Shown: positions 37,454 to 47,469 of the stretch, piece after piece
Position numbering within the stretch: position 1 is the stretch's first letter
How the letters are laid out: every line of letters begins with the position of its first letter
Made by a program: the position numbers and the translations under genes
Source: Bilabrum cf. latius
Lineage: Eukaryota; Bigyra: Bicosoecida; Bigyra; Bicosoecida
Reading direction: 5' to 3'
Assembly: GCA_965178125.1 (NCBI GenBank)
Contig: OZ237750.1
Coordinates: 372,001 to 436,000 of the forward strand
Length of the DNA: 64,000 bases
Notes under the pieces: model-generated
The model's database searches: none
Seen by the model: only the letters and a program-made list of their open reading frames with translations
Told to the model about the DNA's origin: nothing

Positions 37454-40400
37454 ATGGCGGAAGCTGGGGGGGAGTCTCCAATGACTCCGGTGGAGAGATA
37501 TAAGGTCCGCAAGAAGATTGGCAGCGGGAGCTTTGGCTCGGTGTACATCGCTGACGACCAGCTAGAGAAGGGCGTTGTAGTCGTCATTAAGAAAGTTGAC
37601 CTGAATGGCCTGGATGAAAAAGATAGACAGCAGGCGATGGCCGAAGCCGTCATGTTGAAGGTTCTCAAGCACCACAACATCGTTGGCTTTCGTTCCGTAT
37701 TCATGCAAGATGACACGCTGAACATCGTAATGGAGTTTTGTGATGCGGGCGACTTGGCCAGTCATATTAAGAAGCGAAAGAAAGCGGACGAACCGTTCAC
37801 CGAGACCGAGGTGATGGACTACTTCGCGCAGATGGCTTTGGCCGTTTTCTACATGCATTCATAGAACGTGCTGCACAGGGACCTGAAGACCCAAAATATA
37901 TTCTTGACGAGACGTTCGGTGGTGAAGATTGGAGACTTCGGCATCGCCAAGGTGCTGGACACGACCGCCGAGCAGGCCAAGACTGTGCTGGGCACCCCGT
38001 ACTTCATGAGCCCGGAGCTAACGCAAGGCGTGCCCTATGGTAAGAAAAAATCTAGCGGACATTTACTGCATTTACTGTATTTTGCATGGGCTGGGTCTTG
38101 CCCCTGCATATCCTGCGAGGACAGCACTGCTTCCCTTTGAAGTGATACATCGAATCGATATCCGTTGCTGTGCTCAATGCTATTACTAGTGCGCAGGACG
38201 TGCCTCTGACATCTGGGCACTCGGCTGCATTCTCTTCGAGCTTTGCTCGCTCTAGCACGCATTTCAATCCGTGAGGCTGTTTGGTACGGCGCTGGTGCTA
38301 GGAGTTCTGTTATTGTGTGTGCTACCACCTGCGCTCGTTCTTCCAGGCCTGTCAGTCGGTTGGAGTGCAAAGCGACTCACTAGCAGCTGAATGCATGCGG
38401 CTGAACGCCTGCACTGCGACTGCCTATGCCAACGCCTTCTAGCGCTTGCATCATCACTCTCACTCACTCCAAGCTGCGTTTCTCACACTCCGCGGGTGCA
38501 CCGCCCATTTCCCCTTCCCGCCTCCCCCCCCTTTTGCAATTGCCTCCGCAGGACAACTTGCTTGGACTAGTGTTCAAAATCGTGTCGCAAGACGTGCCCC
38601 CAGTTCCTGATAGATACAGTGCTGATGTGCGCTAGCTCGTTGCCGATCTCCTTGTCAAAGACCAAGAGAAGCGACCGTCAGCCAGGCAGATTCTCTCGAG
38701 GCCGTGCGTGCGAGCGGCACTTAAGAGGCTGGCGGACAGCAGCGGCGCTGTTGGTGGAAAGATCGCTCGGCCTAGGCTAGACACAACGAAGGGGAGACAG
38801 GCGTACCAGTGAGAAAAATGCGGTGGCGTGGCATCAGCGCTGTGGCGACCCTGTTTGCACTGGATCGCCGGTTGTTGCCATCTTCTTGCATTTGTCCTGA
38901 ACAGCACACCCATTGCCTCATTGGTATGATGCTCATTCGCGCGTTCGCAGCAAGGAGCTAGAGAGGGAGAGACAGCGGGAGGCCATGTCGCAGGCAGCGG
39001 CGCATGCGCAGAGGGAGCGCAGGCAGCGGGGGCAGACTGGGGCGAGTCCGTTCGCCACCTCGCAGGATAACCCGCTGGCTAGCCCCGGGCGGTAGCGGGG
39101 CAGGGTCAGTGGCAAGAGCCAGGAGGGCGCGCACGACGAGGGTCGGGATAGCTTCGCGTCGACTCGAGTGGTCGACCAGGAGACGGGCGAGGTTGCAACA
39201 GTGTCTGCCCGCGGCTCGAGGCCGAACTCGGCCGACAGCTCTGCACCCTCCATGTATGGGGCCTCGGTGATCTCTAGGACCGGTGACCTGATCGAGGGCC
39301 TGCCCATGGGTCCCGACGCCGGGATGCATGGTGGCATTGGCGGTGGCCGGGGGCACGCGGGCGGAGAGGAGAACACTCGGGGCGGTATAGGCGCGGGTGT
39401 GCGGAGGCAGGCGAGGCCCAAGACCTCCGGCGGTGGTCTTTCGCACCACCGCAGATCTGAGTACGACGACGCCCGTCGGGAGGCGGCTGCCGACCACCTC
39501 GCAGCAACCAGCGCGGCCCAGCCTGGCAGGGCTGGCGCCCATGGTGCAGCTGTGGATCGTCCCATACAGGCCAAGGGTTACTACAGCATCGGCGATGCCG
39601 GCCAGGCAAGCCGCCCGGATGAGGACAGACCCATTCGGAGCAAGGGCTTCTACGACACGAGCGGGGCGGGCCTTGGGACAGGCAGTCGTGGCGACGGCCG
39701 AATGGGCGTGTCCTTCGAGTTTGCGGACGATGCCGCGGATGGGTCGCGTGACTTGGAGGCATCGCTAGAAGCAGCGCCTGACGGGGATTCGGGTGCGGAT
39801 GCAAGCGACGACTTTGGGCAGGTTGGATCCAAGGGGTTCAACCACGAGATTTATGGGAGCTCGTCTGGGCCTGCAGCTGCTGGCGCTGGCGAAGGCAAGC
39901 AAGACGACAGCGGCAATGAGGATGAGGAGGAGGAGGATGACTATGACGATTACGAGGACGACGACTTTGAGGACGACGACGATGATTCTGATGCCGGGGC
40001 TGACCCGCAGGCTTCGAGCATGAGGGCGGCAGCAGGGGCCGCCCTGGGTTCGGACGGTGACGCGACTCCAACTGCCGTAAGGGCGGAAGCTGCCGCGAGA
40101 CACGAGCAGAGGAAGGCCTACGTGAAATCGAGGGACAGGCACGACCTTGGCGCCGTGCAGCAAGGGGCTGCGGCCGCACTGCGCGAGATGGATGAGGCCG
40201 AGAAGCGAGGGGAAGATTGGTCGGAAGCCAGGGACGATGGGGCTGTCGGTGGCGGCGCACGTGGTGGGGCTGTCGACGAGGAGGGGTACGGCCTGGGCCA
40301 CGCACCTCAGGCTGGGAGTGCCGCGAGACCTGCGGCGGCGGCTCGCAAGCCCAGGTAGAGTGTGGCCGTGTAGGTCCGCACTCAGGTGGATCGGATGAAA

Positions 40401-41123
40401 GAGGCCGCCGACGAGGCCGAGAAGGAGAGCATGCGGGTGCTAGGCCCTGCCTTGTACAGGTCTGTCAAGCAGGCCATCGAGGAGCTGCTTGCAGATGGAG
40501 ATGGCGTGGTGGAGGACGAGGACATCAGGCAGCTGGTCGGAGATTCGAAGGAGTGCATCAAAGCCGGGCGGGACATTGCCAGTATGATCGCCCTTAGGCA
40601 GCTGTCGAGCCAGGCGGCACCTCTTGGTGGATCTACCGGTGGATCGGGCGGTGCGGGTGCTCGGGATACATCCAGATCCAGATCCAGATCGAGGTCACGC
40701 TCTCGCTCTCACTCGTCAAAGCCGGGAGGTGCAAGCCACCCGCACCCGAACCCGAAATACGCCTCGGGATACACGCCCGCTGCAGGCAGCCGGCGGGGCT
40801 CGGGCACCTGGGCCGGAGCCGGTCGTCTTGGTGCTCACCGGTCTACTGGCATGGGCGCGGGGACCTCGGGTGGTGGTCAGTGGGGCGGGGCGTCGCCGAG
40901 CCGTAGGCCCGGATCTGGCGGCAGCGCGCGGAGCGGTAGCAGCAGGCCAGGTAGCTCGGGCCACCGCAGGAATAGTCGCGGCGGCGGAGTTGGTGGGATG
41001 GTAAATGCAGGTGCAGGTGCAGGTGCAGGTGCAGGTGCAGGTGCAGGCGGTGCGGTTGGCGTGGTGCGGAGGTCAGACGCGGGAGGCAGGATGCGGCCGC
41101 ATGTGAGGCGAAAGCTGGGTTGA
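37454..41123 (+). CDS. NIMA-related protein kinase (NEK family)
   Basis: Ser/Thr kinase of the NEK group, which acts in cell-cycle and ciliary control. Exons are 37454-38039, 38197-38270, 38552-38808 and 38951-41123 (TGA); phases agree and give 1,029 residues. Kinase motifs: 'GSGSFGSVYIA' loop, 'VVVIKKVDL' Lys, 'VLHRDLKTQNIFL' catalytic loop, 'KIGDFGIAK', 'GTPYFMSPEL', and after intron 1 'ASDIWALGCILFELC'. Three TAGs fall inside the kinase: before the HRD motif ('YMHS*NVLHRD'), in 'CSL*HAF' and in 'ADVR*LVADLL'; NEKs have Lys, Arg, Gln or Ser there, never Leu. The long tail is disordered, with acidic runs, three KG-aromatic repeats ('KGYYS', 'KGFYD', 'KGFNH'), an Arg/Ser stretch and a Gly-Ala run. 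TAGs in the tail lie at 39093, 40356 and 40371. Confidence 0.93.
41005..41046 (+). repeat. GTGCAG hexamer repeat, about 7 copies
   Basis: A nearly perfect hexanucleotide repeat inside the last exon of the NEK gene. It encodes alternating Gly and Ala near the C-terminus. Its purity suggests recent slippage rather than old coding sequence. Confidence 0.9.
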
Positions 41124-41323
41124 GCTATTTGTCGCAAACCAAATATATCTGCGATGCATACTCACTGGCATTGCGAAGCAAATCACTGTACAAAGATAAC
41201 TTTAATTCAGGCAAAGCAACTAGATCTACCACAAAAGCAAGAGTGCAACTGGTGTTGCCCGGATCGGATATGGAAGACTGACTAGCGAGATGGGCACCAG
41301 GGCCTAGTGGGCACTGCTCCAGA

Positions 41324-42478
41324 TCAAGATCGGATATGGTCGTTTGCACCGCCGGCGGTCACGGCCCATGTCACCGACCCCGACTAGGTCTTCTCGTCGT
41401 AGGTCGCCACCGTCCCGCTCTCGAAGTGGCGCGTGTACACCTGCCCGCTGCGAGTCGCGGCCCCCAGCGGCTTCCCCAGCGGGTTACTGTACTCGTCCTG
41501 CCACCCGTTGCAGCCGAGGAGGCCGCCCTCCTCCACGGCCACCAGGAACTTTGCGACCAAGTCCTCCGAGCAGCTGCCCATCGTCCTGCTCGGGTCCCAG
41601 TCGGTTTGCTGGTCCTGGGAGGGCACCCAAAGGTACTTGAGGACGGGGTCTGCCACCATCTTTTGCATCTATGTGATCAGCGCAGCGGCAGAGTTTTTCT
41701 TCGCGCCGGGCCAATACTTGGCGGTCCCGTTCACCGTGGCGACGATGAATCCGCCCTGCTGCTGGTACAGCTGCATGGCCTCGCTTAGCAGCCTCGCTTT
41801 GCCCTCGTTGTACGATCGGCCATCAGAAGCGGTGATCTCGCCGCAGGCCTGCTCCCACGTGTGCTTGCCGGGGCCCGTGGCATCCTCGCAGAGGTTCCAA
41901 TGCCCCGTCTTATTCACGAAGGCGAATACATTGGGCTTGTCAAGGAAGGTTCCGTCGATACCCGCGGCGATCAGCGTCTTGTGCCAGTCCATCCACTTCT
42001 TCACCGCCTCCGGCTTCGACAGCGCAAATACCGGCACATCCAGCATGCCATTATCGTTCTCCATGCCAATCACGGAACCATTTGATGCCCGCTGGTTCAG
42101 ATCCTCATCCGCGAACGACGCCTCGAGCTGTTGGAATTTCCAGTCGTAAAGACTGTTCTAATAATACGCAGTCGCCACGTTGGGGTTTGCAGTCTTCACA
42201 CGCTTGAGTGTATCTAGCATATACTGCTCGCCGCCGCATGCGGGATCGCATGGCACTCCAATGGTGTTATTCTTGATGCAGGCATCCCAGCAAGGCCCCT
42301 CCCACTTCTCGATCATCACTGCTCGCATCTTGGCTAGCATGGCGATATTATCATCTCCTCTGTGGGCCGAATTACCGCCAAAGTACACTACCGGAAGAGT
42401 GGCGAGGGAGGTGTTGATGGGCGTAAGGGCGCTCGAACAGACCGCGGCGGCAGCTGCAACCGACACAAACGTGCGCAT
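41324..42478 (-). CDS. Secreted glycoside-hydrolase-like protein
   Basis: ATG 42478 to TGA 41324, 384 residues, TAGs at 42158, 41669 and 41384. A clear signal peptide opens it ('MRTFVSVAAAAAVCSSA'). Motifs such as 'NVATAYY*NSLYDW', 'KKWMDWHKTLIAAGIDGTFL' and 'GGFIVATVNGTAKYWPG' resemble secreted TIM-barrel proteins annotated as putative glycosyl hydrolases in protists; an Asp-X-X-Phe in 'GIDGTFLDKPN' would suit a barrel strand end. Paired Cys ('CWDACIKNN', 'CDPACGG') suggest disulfides, and several N-glycosylation sites are present. No catalytic residues can be assigned with confidence. It is divergent from the alpha-galactosidase gene. Confidence 0.68.
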
Positions 42479-43237
42479 GGCGAAGTACTGCGAGCCGATG
42501 GGACGAATCGGTATGATAAATGAAATTTCATGCGTATCAAGTCAAGATTTAGACGCAACTGGATAGGGAGCCTGGAGTCCATTGCGTCGTTCGGCTCGAT
42601 GGAGTCGTGCGACGGACGCCCGCCTGCCCATCTTTCTTGGTGTGTGCCGGCAAATATCTGAAGCATGCGCGTATATGACAATCTTGCAAGTGATGCGGCA
42701 ACTCACGTGCTCAGGGGCCCTCGAGATTGACCAGAAGACGCCCGGTCGTCTGCATTATTATCGAGGTAACGCGCAGTTTTGAAGTTGGCCCGCTCCAGCC
42801 CCCGGGGAGCCCCTCCAGCCTTGAAATTTGTCCATCACTGAGTTTTGTGCCCGCCAAAAGAAGTGAAGCATACTTCTTCAGCTAGGACTGAAGCCAATCA
42901 CATCGTGGCACCTGATTGTATTGCTGCGATCCGCGTGCAAAGATCGGGCCTGCGATGGCCAGTGGCCAGGCGTACTGCAACCGGTTGATCCATGGATCTT
43001 TGGTGGCTGTCCGAATGCGCACATGCGCCCGCGGCAGGATCAAGTGGGCAAGTACCCCCGCCTCTCGGCCCGTGGCCTAGCTGCTTGGGGTCCCTGCGCT
43101 CGAGACAAGCGGTAGGGCCTAGGGCTAGCTGGCTCTGGCCATGGTAGCGTGCTAAATTCTAGCTTGCCGTTCGCGACGACCACAACAGGACGGCATTACC
43201 AGTCAATCATTGGCCTATCGGCTCAGATCTGGTCATC
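42479..43237. promoter_or_regulatory. Long divergent intergenic region between two glycosidase-type genes
   Basis: 759 bp separate the start codons of the glycosidase-like gene and the GH27 gene, unusually long for this window. No gene is supported inside it. It must carry both promoters, and could hold shared regulation if the two secreted enzymes are co-induced (inference). Confidence 0.4.
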
Positions 43238-44992
43238 ATGATAACTGTAATGATCGTTCTAGTACAAATGTTGTCCAATCCAGCCCAAGCCCTCGATAAT
43301 GGGCTGGGACTACTGCCAAAAATGGGTTCGTTCATGTAGCACGCCTTTAACCACGTTTCGATAGATACCATGTCTTGATCATTGCAATCAAATTAATTCA
43401 ACATTTGGATGACGTTCGCAGGCTGGTCGAGTTGGAATGCTTTCGGTGAGACATCAGGGCAGTGCAAATCGTAGCAGTTGCACACCGCAAATTGATCCAG
43501 TTCTACCTCGACTACACGAGCCCTTGCAGGTTGCTCGGATGCAATGAACGAGACCAGCATCTAGATGATTGCAGATTTCATGGCATCGAGTGGTCTGCAA
43601 GCCGCAGGATATGATTTGGTTGCGCTCGACGACTGCATGGTCGCTGCAGAAAGGAATTCCTCTGGCTTTCTTGTTCCCGACCCCGACAGATTCCCATCTG
43701 GCTTCACGTCTTTGTCTAAGTATCTCACGTCTCGAGGATTTGATTTCGGGGTTTACGAAGACCGAGGCCTAAAGACCTGCGCCAAGCGGGCCGGCTCGTA
43801 CGGGCATTGGTAGCAAGACGCCACTCAATACAAGGAATGGAACGCGACGTGGTTGAAATACGATGAGTGAGTCTACATGAAGAGTGCATGCTGGAGATAC
43901 CCGCATCGCTCGCGGTCGCGGGAGGCCCACGCGGACTGGCCGGGCGGTGTAGGCATGGCATGAAGTGCAACTGCTGCTCTGATGACTGCCATTGGACTCA
44001 CTGCCTGTGCCTATGGCTGGACGCATTGCCAATTATAAGGCTGGACTCATAGGAATGCCCTTCGCCCACCTTGCAGCTGCAACGATCCGCCAGGGTACGA
44101 TTTGAACACGTACTATCTCAACGAGCAGATGGCCAAGGCGCTGAACGAGAGCGGGCACCGGATGTGGTTCTACATCAAGAACGACCTCATGCCCGGCGGG
44201 TATGCCTCCATGAGCAGAGTTTCGAACTCACACCGGATCGGCAACGACATCAAGCCGCTCCCGAGCGACACTGGAAGGACAGCAGACGCGCTTGCCCCCA
44301 TCCAGCGGTATTCCGGGCCGGGTTCCTGGAACGACGCGGACTCTCTAGAGATCGGAAGCCCCATCCCGCCGGGCCACGTAAAGTATCCCGGGCTCAGCCT
44401 GCAGGAGCAGAAGATCCAGATGCAGCTCTTCTCCATCGCAACAGTCCCGCTCATCGCTGGGTTCGACTTCAACATCACCGAGGAGCAGCTGGCCATCCTG
44501 AAGAACAAAAATTCCATTGCGATCAACCAGGACCCGCTCGCTGTGCCAGGTCAGAGGCTCCACAACACGCACAACGTGGTTGCGGAGGTCTGGGCCAAGC
44601 CGCTGGCCGATGGGTCCTTCGCTGGGTGGCTCTGGAACAGGAACCACCAGTACGAGGGCCGGACGTATTCTCTCGACCACGGCATCTGGCTCGATTTTGA
44701 GGAGCTGGGCTTCGAAGGTTCTGCCGACGTGTTCGACATCTGGCCCGACCCACCGGTTCACATGGGCAAGCATCAGGGGTTCGTGGGGAACCAGACGCTT
44801 CCTGTCGGAGATTCGATGTTCCTGAAAATCGTTCCCGTGGCTGGGGAACACGTGCTGACGGGGCAGGGGTTCTGGGGATAGCAGGCCACGAGGGCACCAC
44901 CGGGGGAAGGTCTTGGAGTTGGTGACGGCGACTGCGGCGTGCCTGAAGGGATCCATCGCAGGCGCTACTACTGGTGCGCGGAGCAGCCGTGA
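43238..44992 (+). CDS. Alpha-galactosidase, GH27 family, secreted
   Basis: Removes terminal alpha-galactose from oligosaccharides and glycans. Exons are 43238-43325, 43422-43445, 43530-43866 and 44077-44992 (TGA), all in phase; 454 residues. The signal peptide ('MITVMIVLVQMLSNPAQA') is followed at once by the mature start 'LDNGLGLLPKMGWSSWNAFG', split over two introns. Core motifs: 'SGLQAAGYDLVALDDC', the nucleophile Asp in 'WLKYDDC', whose codon is divided by intron 3, and the acid/base Asp in 'GSWNDADSLEIG', then 'NSIAINQDPL'. TAGs at 43562, 43811 and 44879 are in frame. The first donor is GTTCGT, the only one in the window that is not GTRAG. Homology to alpha-N-acetylgalactosaminidases means the exact substrate is not certain. 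Confidence 0.92.
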
Positions 44993-45169
44993 GAAACAGC
45001 ATATGGAAGGGTGATTGACTGTTGACAGAGCATGCAGAATGTTCGTAGGCGTGCATGGCATCACCACAGGCAAGGATGGCAGGCAGGCGGCTTTCGATGG
45101 CCCCAAATTGCATTCGGAGCCAGAAGTCCGCAAATTTGTCGAACGATTATACGCATTTAAGCTCTAACC

Positions 45170-47165
45170 ATGGCGGCATTTGAAGCATCTACTTAGCGCA
45201 TGCACTGGTTGTTTGATGTTATTGCTCTTCGTGAGGGTGATTGCTCGCCAGCATCACGCTGTTTTGTAATTTACTCCACACTTTGAATATCGGCCTAGAC
45301 TTCCAACATCGCAGGGGTCAAGAGATTAGCAAGGTACAAGCGGGCTCAAAATGCTTTGCGTGTGAGTTATGAAGTGTCGTTTAGCTACATTTAGCAGATG
45401 TTCCAGCAGCAAATTTTTGGCAGCAGCTGGTACATGGATGCCATCTCATTTCTAGCAGGCTGAGATAGCATACACGAAAAAGCACGGTAATAGCGACAGC
45501 CCATCGAGCAAAAAGGCGAGGATTGAGTCAACTGGACAATCTGAATCGGTAGAGGTGGATGTGCCTTCCATCGATACCGAGCAAGCTGCTATCCGCGCCG
45601 CCGAGATTCGCATAAATAATATTTGCACACGATGCCGCTTTAGGCGAGATATCAATGCAACTGCGGTTGTGTTTATGAAACGATTCTTCTTGATTGCGTC
45701 GCCATTGGAGTACCCACCCATGGAAATGGTCGGGTCGTGCATCTTTCTCGCGATCAAGACGGATGCCTGTCCTAACACCGAGGTGCAGCCATTTCACAAG
45801 CGCCTGGTGCAGGCCATGGGGGTGCGAGAGGACGAGCCTTCGAAGCTAGAAATGCACTTGCTGATGGCGCTGCAGTTCATGCTCACGGCGCACCACCCGT
45901 TCGACCACGTGATCGGGATCATCGACATGGCCGTGGAGGACATGCTTGCAAAGGAGGCGGGTGAAGGGGAAGAAAGAGAAAAAAGAGCGTCTGCACCCGT
46001 CGAATCGAAAGTTCCAAGCGCAGAGTCGGATGCAGGACCGGCCTCTAGCGCCAGTGCTGGATCGAAGAGGGGTGCTGAGGATGGTGCCCCAGCAGCCGAC
46101 CTAGCCGAGGCCGAAGCGGTCGCAAGTGCGAGACGGATCGCAGGAATGAATGCCGCCTTGGAGAACCTCTAGCAGCGTGCCTTGGATGCGTGCGACGCAG
46201 CCTACACCACCGACGCGCCCCTGCTCGTGTCCCCGGCCCAGCTGGCCCTGGCTGCCATCGCGGTGGCCGCGGCCGGCCTCGTGGATGATTCGGGCGCGTG
46301 GGCCCCGACCAGCCCCCGTGGCGGGTCAGGTGTGTCTGATGGTGTGACCAGTGCAGATAATGGCAGATCAGTATCGGCGGACGGGGCACCAAAAGCCAGC
46401 GGTACCAGCAGTAGTGCAGGTGCCGGTGATGGTTCCAGTCGAGCCGACCCTGATGCCGCTGCCACGGATTTTGCAGATGCAGGGGTATCCCCCGACGCAG
46501 TGCGCATGCTGGGTGCAGTCATCGACGGCGAGCTGGGCGGCGGAACCTTCTCTGGGCTGATCCGAGAAGCGAAAGAGGCTGCGAGTGCGGTCGGGACGGG
46601 CCGCGGGTCGGGGTGGATCGGTGCATCTATGCCGACGGGATCAGCGGGAAGTGATGAGAAAAGCGATAGGGAGGGTACGGGGAAGAGTGTCTCCGCTCGA
46701 GCAAGTGCTCTTGCTCACTCTTCGTCTTCGTCCTCGTCGTCTTCGTCCTCGTCTTCGTCCTCGTCTTCTTCGTCTTCGTCCTCGTCGGCTTCGTCTTCGT
46801 CTTCGTCTTCGGCTTCGACTGCCGTGGGCCATGGTTCCGCGGGCGATAAGCCGGAACATGTTACTACCCCTGAGGACAGAATTGCGCTCAGCAAGACGCG
46901 GTTGGCGATTCCCTTTGTGTGCTACGGGCTGGCTCGAGCAAGCAGCGAGCCGGGAGGGGACGAAGCACTTGCTTCGCTGGAGCGAGTGCGCAACCCGGCC
47001 TTCGTCGAAGGCACAGTTGCGTACGTTCGGAGAATAAGCGTAGCAGAGGGAGTAGAGCAGGCGAGACAGGAGCAGAAAGCTCGTGTCAAGGCGGCCGACA
47101 GCAGGCTGTTCGAGAGACTGGCAAAGGAGGGCGGTGCAGGGAAGAAAAACGGGTCCGAATCATGA
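45170..47165 (+). CDS. CCNH: Cyclin H (CDK-activating kinase / TFIIH subunit)
   Basis: Cyclin H pairs with CDK7 in the CAK complex and in TFIIH. Exons are 45170-45230, 45315-45361 and 45459-47165 (TGA), in phase; 604 residues. The N-terminal helix is diagnostic: 'FEAST*RMHWLF', where the TAG (45194-45196) lies exactly on the Gln of 'STQ.' in plant and 'SSQ.' in human cyclin H. Then come 'VKRLARYKRAQNALRAEIAY', the cyclin box 'ATAVVFMKRFFLIASPLEYP' and the second repeat 'TDAPLLVSPAQLALAAIAVA'. A second TAG is at 46170. The protein is nearly twice the usual length through low-complexity inserts, including a Ser run of about 30 residues (46719-46818). A standard-code annotation would start within exon 3 and lose the CDK7-binding helix. 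Confidence 0.88.
46719..46818 (+). repeat. Poly-serine tract in cyclin H
   Basis: About 30 near-consecutive serines encoded by an irregular mix of TCG, TCT and TCC codons, broken by a few Ala. The codon mixing indicates an older tract than the pure hexamer repeats elsewhere in the window. Confidence 0.9.
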
Positions 47166-47469
47166 GTTCGCCTCTGGTACCAGACACATACGGGTATCTG
47201 TTGACTTGTATTAGACTCACTTTCGGTAGCTATCGACACTCTGCAGCACACGCACGCGAAATAGCGCATTTGCACGGAGCAAATTTGTAACGTGCATAAT
47301 TGACGAACAAAAATTCAGAAACTGCTGCTGTCGCGGATCGCAAGAGGCAGCGGAAAGTCTTGGCCGCGGACTGCGGGTTTGACTCTCTTGGCGGTATTCC
47401 CTGTATCTGATAAAGGTGCCGCTCCGAGGCCTGACGGAAATAGAGTCTGGTTCTAGCCCAAGCCTTGCC
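47166..47469. other. Intergenic, no gene recognised
   Basis: 304 bp between the cyclin H stop and the GT-C-like gene start, both on the plus strand. I looked for a tRNA-like fold around 47330-47430 and did not find a complementary T stem. Confidence 0.45.

Noticed and set aside
45369-45458. ATG 45369 as a single-exon start of cyclin H
   Set aside because: It gives a Cys/Ser-rich N-terminus without homology, whereas removing introns 45231-45314 and 45362-45458 yields the diagnostic cyclin H helix in phase.
46719-46818. CRISPR-like or satellite array
   Set aside because: It is a coding Ser tract with mixed synonymous codons, with no spacer structure.
47330-47430. A possible tRNA gene
   Set aside because: A T-loop-like string is present, but its flanks do not pair and no acceptor or anticodon stem could be built.
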